Positions 61,576-64,000 of a DNA stretch of 64,000 nt are shown here, piece by piece (positions within the stretch are counted from its first letter, which is position 1; every line of letters starts with the position of its first letter). Source of the stretch: Magnaporthiopsis rhizophila (taxonomy: Eukaryota; Ascomycota; Sordariomycetes; Magnaporthales; Magnaporthaceae). A program made the translations under genes and the position numbers. The stretch spans positions 350,818 through 414,817 of the forward strand of contig PYSS01000006.1 of the NCBI GenBank assembly GCA_003049465.1, written 5' to 3'. A model generated the notes under the pieces. It had not been told where the DNA came from, ran no database searches, and was given only the letters and a program-made list of their open reading frames with translations.

Positions 61576-64000
61576 TTAGGACCTCTCGCTGAGAACATGG
61601 CAGTCAGCGAGACAACGCGCTCCAAACTCAAAGCACTCATGGCACACGTCGAAATCCCCATCCCAGCAGACGCGACAATTGTAGCCCAGCTCGCCCAAAC
61701 GCAAATGCAATGTGCAAACGTCGCAGTAAACACCTCTTGTGATGGCCACCTCGTCGTTCCCGCGATCCCCAGCTACTTCACCCCCCTGTAGCCACCGCGG
61801 CGCTGCCGGTTCCAGCAGCGAAACCCCCCGCGTCTCGGCCTCGCGCCGCAGCGCGTCGAGCAGACTCTCTTCCCCCCCGCGGCGGGCCCACCAGAGCAGC
61901 GGACGGCCGAACTTGTCCGGCAGGTCGAAGTCGTCCTGCGCTGCGGCGAGGAGCTTGAGCACCAGCGCCTCCTGCTTGTGCGCGACCGCGATGGCGAGCG
62001 GGGTCATCCCGTAGATGTCCTGGTGGAGGGCGTCGAGGCCGCGGTCCAGCAGACAATCGAGGATGGCTTCGCGTCCAGACTCGGCGTTGCAGACGTGGCC
62101 CAGCAGGCTGCGGCCAACGTCGTCCAGGATGAGGTGGTCGGCCCCGCGGTTGAACAGTAGCTCGAGGCAGTCGAGATTTCCGTGGGCGCAGGCAACGTGG
62201 ACCACGGATAGGCCCTGACGCAGGGTTTTTGCACTCCAGTCCGCTCCGCGATCCAGTAAGAGCTCCAGGCAATCGAGCTTGCCACACTCAGCAGCCAGGT
62301 GGGCTGCGGTCCAGCCTTGGCCCGTTCTTGCCATGACGTCCGCTCCTCTATCCAGCAGAAGCTCCAGGCAGTCGCGTTCGCCTTCCTGGGCAGCAAGGTG
62401 GGCTGCGGTCCATTCTTGGTTCGTTATTGCCGTGAAATCTGCTCCACCGTCGAGCAGGAGCTCCAAGCAGTCAATGCACCCACCCATAGCTGCAAAGTGA
62501 GTTGCCGTGAGGTCATCTTCCATCCTCGCGTCGAGTGTCACCCCCTTGTCTATCAACAACTTCAGGCAATCGACTTGGCCGCTCGCAACGGCTAGGTGAA
62601 TCGCGGTGAGGCCGTTTGCGAGCTCCGCGGCAGCATCTACTCCGTTGGTAAAGAGAAACTCCAAGCAGTCAACGTGTCCATTATCGACTGCCATGTGAAC
62701 CGCGTTATAGCCCTTCTGACCTATCGCGGTGCAATCCGCTCCTGCTTCCAGTAGGAGCTTTAGGCAGTCCAGATGTCCGTCAAGGGCCGTCATCAAAAAC
62801 GGGGTGTTTCCATTTGTGTTTTTCACGTCGCAGGCGGCCCCAGCTCTCAACAAGAGCTTCAAGCAGTCCAGGTCCCCCTTCTTGGCTGCGAACAAAGCTG
62901 GAGTGTTAGAATTATCGTCTTTGGTGTTGATGTCTGCTCCAGCATCCACAAGGAGCTTTACGCAGTTGATATCTCCACCGCCACAGGCGTACACGATTGG
63001 TGTTTGACCGCGGCAGTTTTTTGCTGATATATCGACGCCCAAGTCGATCAGATACTGCAGACAGTCTGCATTCCCTTTGTGGGCAGCCGAGTGTGCGGGG
63101 GTGTTGAGACTACGGCTTATGGCCATGGGATCGGCTCCTTTCTCGATCAGGAGCTTCAAGCAGTCTATGTACCCTCGGTCGCTGGCAAGATGGACTGCAG
63201 AGTTTTGCTTTGAATCGACGTCCGCCACGCTCGCCCCAGAGTTCAATAGTATCTCCACACACTCAGTAGCCCCATTGGCAGTTGCGAGAAGAAGTGGGGA
63301 TCCTCCGGCGTTGGTTTTGACGTTAATATCCGCTCCGTGTTCCAGAAGAAGACTCAGGCAGGCGCTACTGCCAGACGCCGCGGCGGCGTGACCCGCATCC
63401 CAGCCCTGACTGTTTTTGGTGCTGAGGTCGGCTCCTCGTGCCAGGAGTAGGCTCGCAGAGGCGACATGGGCAGCACGCGCCGCCGCAATTAGTGGTGTGT
63501 CGCCCTCTGATCCCGGCGCGTCGATATTTGCCCCTCTGTCTATCAGCCCCTGCAACCACTCCGTATTGCCATGCTCCGCGGCAAGCTCGAGCGCAGTCTC
63601 CCCCGATTTCGCTTTTGCCTCGAGATCAGCTCCCAGATCAAGAAGAAGCTCTGTCGCGCTTCCTGCAAATCTGCTCGCAGAGTTTGCTCCAATTATCGAT
63701 TCGTGAAGGAGTGTCCACCCGTTGGTCGTGGGTATGTTGACCTCCAACCGGCCAATGCTGAGCGCTTTGTCAAGCAGTGGTCTCCAAATGTCCTGGCCTG
63801 CTGCCAGGGCGTAGTGGAGCGCCAGGGCGCCGGACTCAGTACGCTTGGTGACGTCTGCCCCTCGGTCCAAAAGCAAGGCGGCAACACCATCGCTTTGACC
63901 AATGCACGCCGAGTGCAGTGCGGTTTCGGCCCGCTTGTTTGTCGCTGTGACCTCAGCACCCCGGTCGAGCAGGAGCCGCGCGAGCTCGATGTGACCTCCC
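61576..64000 (-). CDS. Ankyrin-repeat protein with C-terminal ZZ zinc finger (N-terminus outside window)
   Basis: The frame is open from the stop at 61576 to the right edge; about 807 residues are visible and the start is missing. At least twenty tandem ankyrin repeats of ~33 residues run almost to the end. Many have the consensus DCLELLLDRGADxxAxxxxGWTAAHLAAxxG. The C-terminus after the repeats holds a ZZ-type zinc finger: YCDVC, NCRVC, VCHEC and ARCLADCH supply the Cys and His ligands. Fungal ankyrin-ZZ proteins often carry NACHT or similar domains further N-terminal and belong to NLR-like or signalling families; that part is not visible here, so this is only a possibility. The regular repeats imply a long protein-binding solenoid. 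Repeats around 62240-62480 are very alike, suggesting recent internal duplication. Family call is firm, role unknown. Confidence 0.88.
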   Translation of the reverse strand, partial: GGHIELARLLLDRGAEVTATNKRAETALHSACIGQSDGVAALLLDRGADVTKRTESGALALHYALAAGQDIWRPLLDKALSIGRLEVNIPTTNGWTLLHESIIGANSASRFAGSATELLLDLGADLEAKAKSGETALELAAEHGNTEWLQGLIDRGANIDAPGSEGDTPLIAAARAAHVASASLLLARGADLSTKNSQGWDAGHAAAASGSSACLSLLLEHGADINVKTNAGGSPLLLATANGATECVEILLNSGASVADVDSKQNSAVHLASDRGYIDCLKLLIEKGADPMAISRSLNTPAHSAAHKGNADCLQYLIDLGVDISAKNCRGQTPIVYACGGGDINCVKLLVDAGADINTKDDNSNTPALFAAKKGDLDCLKLLLRAGAACDVKNTNGNTPFLMTALDGHLDCLKLLLEAGADCTAIGQKGYNAVHMAVDNGHVDCLEFLFTNGVDAAAELANGLTAIHLAVASGQVDCLKLLIDKGVTLDARMEDDLTATHFAAMGGCIDCLELLLDGGADFTAITNQEWTAAHLAAQEGERDCLELLLDRGADVMARTGQGWTAAHLAAECGKLDCLELLLDRGADWSAKTLRQGLSVVHVACAHGNLDCLELLFNRGADHLILDDVGRSLLGHVCNAESGREAILDCLLDRGLDALHQDIYGMTPLAIAVAHKQEALVLKLLAAAQDDFDLPDKFGRPLLWWARRGGEESLLDALRREAETRGVSLLEPAAPRWLQGGEVAGDRGNDEVAITRGVYCDVCTLHLRLGELGYNCRVCWDGDFDVCHECFEFGARCLADCHVLSERS

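Noticed and set aside
1..64000. tRNA, rRNA and CRISPR arrays
   Set aside because: I looked for conserved tRNA T-loop boxes (GGTTCGAATCC-type), rRNA-like stretches and regularly spaced direct repeats and found none convincing. A covariance-model search would be needed to exclude a tRNA with certainty.

Overview
The window is nuclear DNA of a filamentous ascomycete, most likely a Sordariomycete (Sordariales-like). Genes are split by short introns of about 50-350 nt with GT-AG ends and CTAAC/CTGAC-like branch sites. Coding third positions are strongly G/C. The families are typical of these fungi: Zn2Cys6 regulators, MFS sugar porters, GH88/GH27/GH43 enzymes, LCL2, ACR3 and an ascomycete class II peroxidase. 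Intergenic DNA carries many A/T homopolymers of 15-27 nt, and one poly-A run contains an assembly gap of 12 N. Exon coordinates below were assembled by hand from splice signals, reading phase and family conservation. The order is inferred from general character; no species is claimed.

Layout. 1-3.1 kb: C-terminal part of the UV-damage endonuclease UVE1 (+), convergent with inositol oxygenase (-). 5.5-13.3 kb: a nine-exon Zn2Cys6 regulator (-) divergent from a ten-exon alpha-glucoside-type permease (+). 14.7-21.9 kb: a secreted LVIVD-type protein, PP1 inhibitor-2 (GLC8-like), LCL2 and mitochondrial ribosomal protein bL27. 21.9-24.5 kb holds no recognisable gene and shows signs of decay. 24.5-37.9 kb: a carbohydrate block with an MFS sugar porter (-), a Zn2Cys6 regulator (+), a GH88 unsaturated glucuronyl hydrolase (-), a divergent DUF2264 protein (+) and an orphan gene (-). 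39.4-50 kb: class II heme peroxidase (-), a Cys-rich single-pass membrane protein (-), a YAT-type amino-acid permease (+) and a DnaQ-fold 3'-5' exonuclease-like protein (-). 50.9-51.7 kb: a GPI-type secreted protein whose reading frame is broken twice. 51.8-55.1 kb: an arsenic-resistance cluster (rhodanese/CDC25-type arsenate reductase, bZIP regulator, ACR3 arsenite exporter). 55.7-59.5 kb: a GH27 alpha-galactosidase divergent from a GH43 arabinan/xylan-type enzyme. 60-64 kb: a double-GFA-domain protein and an ankyrin-repeat protein with a C-terminal ZZ finger that runs off the right edge.

Functional themes. Plant cell-wall sugar use recurs: inositol oxygenase makes D-glucuronate, GH88 releases unsaturated uronic acids, GH27 and GH43 trim galactose and arabinose side chains, two sugar porters import products, and two Zn2Cys6 regulators sit beside transporters. 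The arsenic cluster combines reduction, export and a probable dedicated regulator, in a gene set like the yeast ARR1-ARR2-ARR3 locus. The most interesting points are the 24.5-37 kb carbohydrate cluster, the Cys-rich arsenic bZIP, the stop-free 3n introns that split the arsenate-reductase active site, the ankyrin-ZZ protein and a palindrome-rich element at 48.55-48.68 kb.
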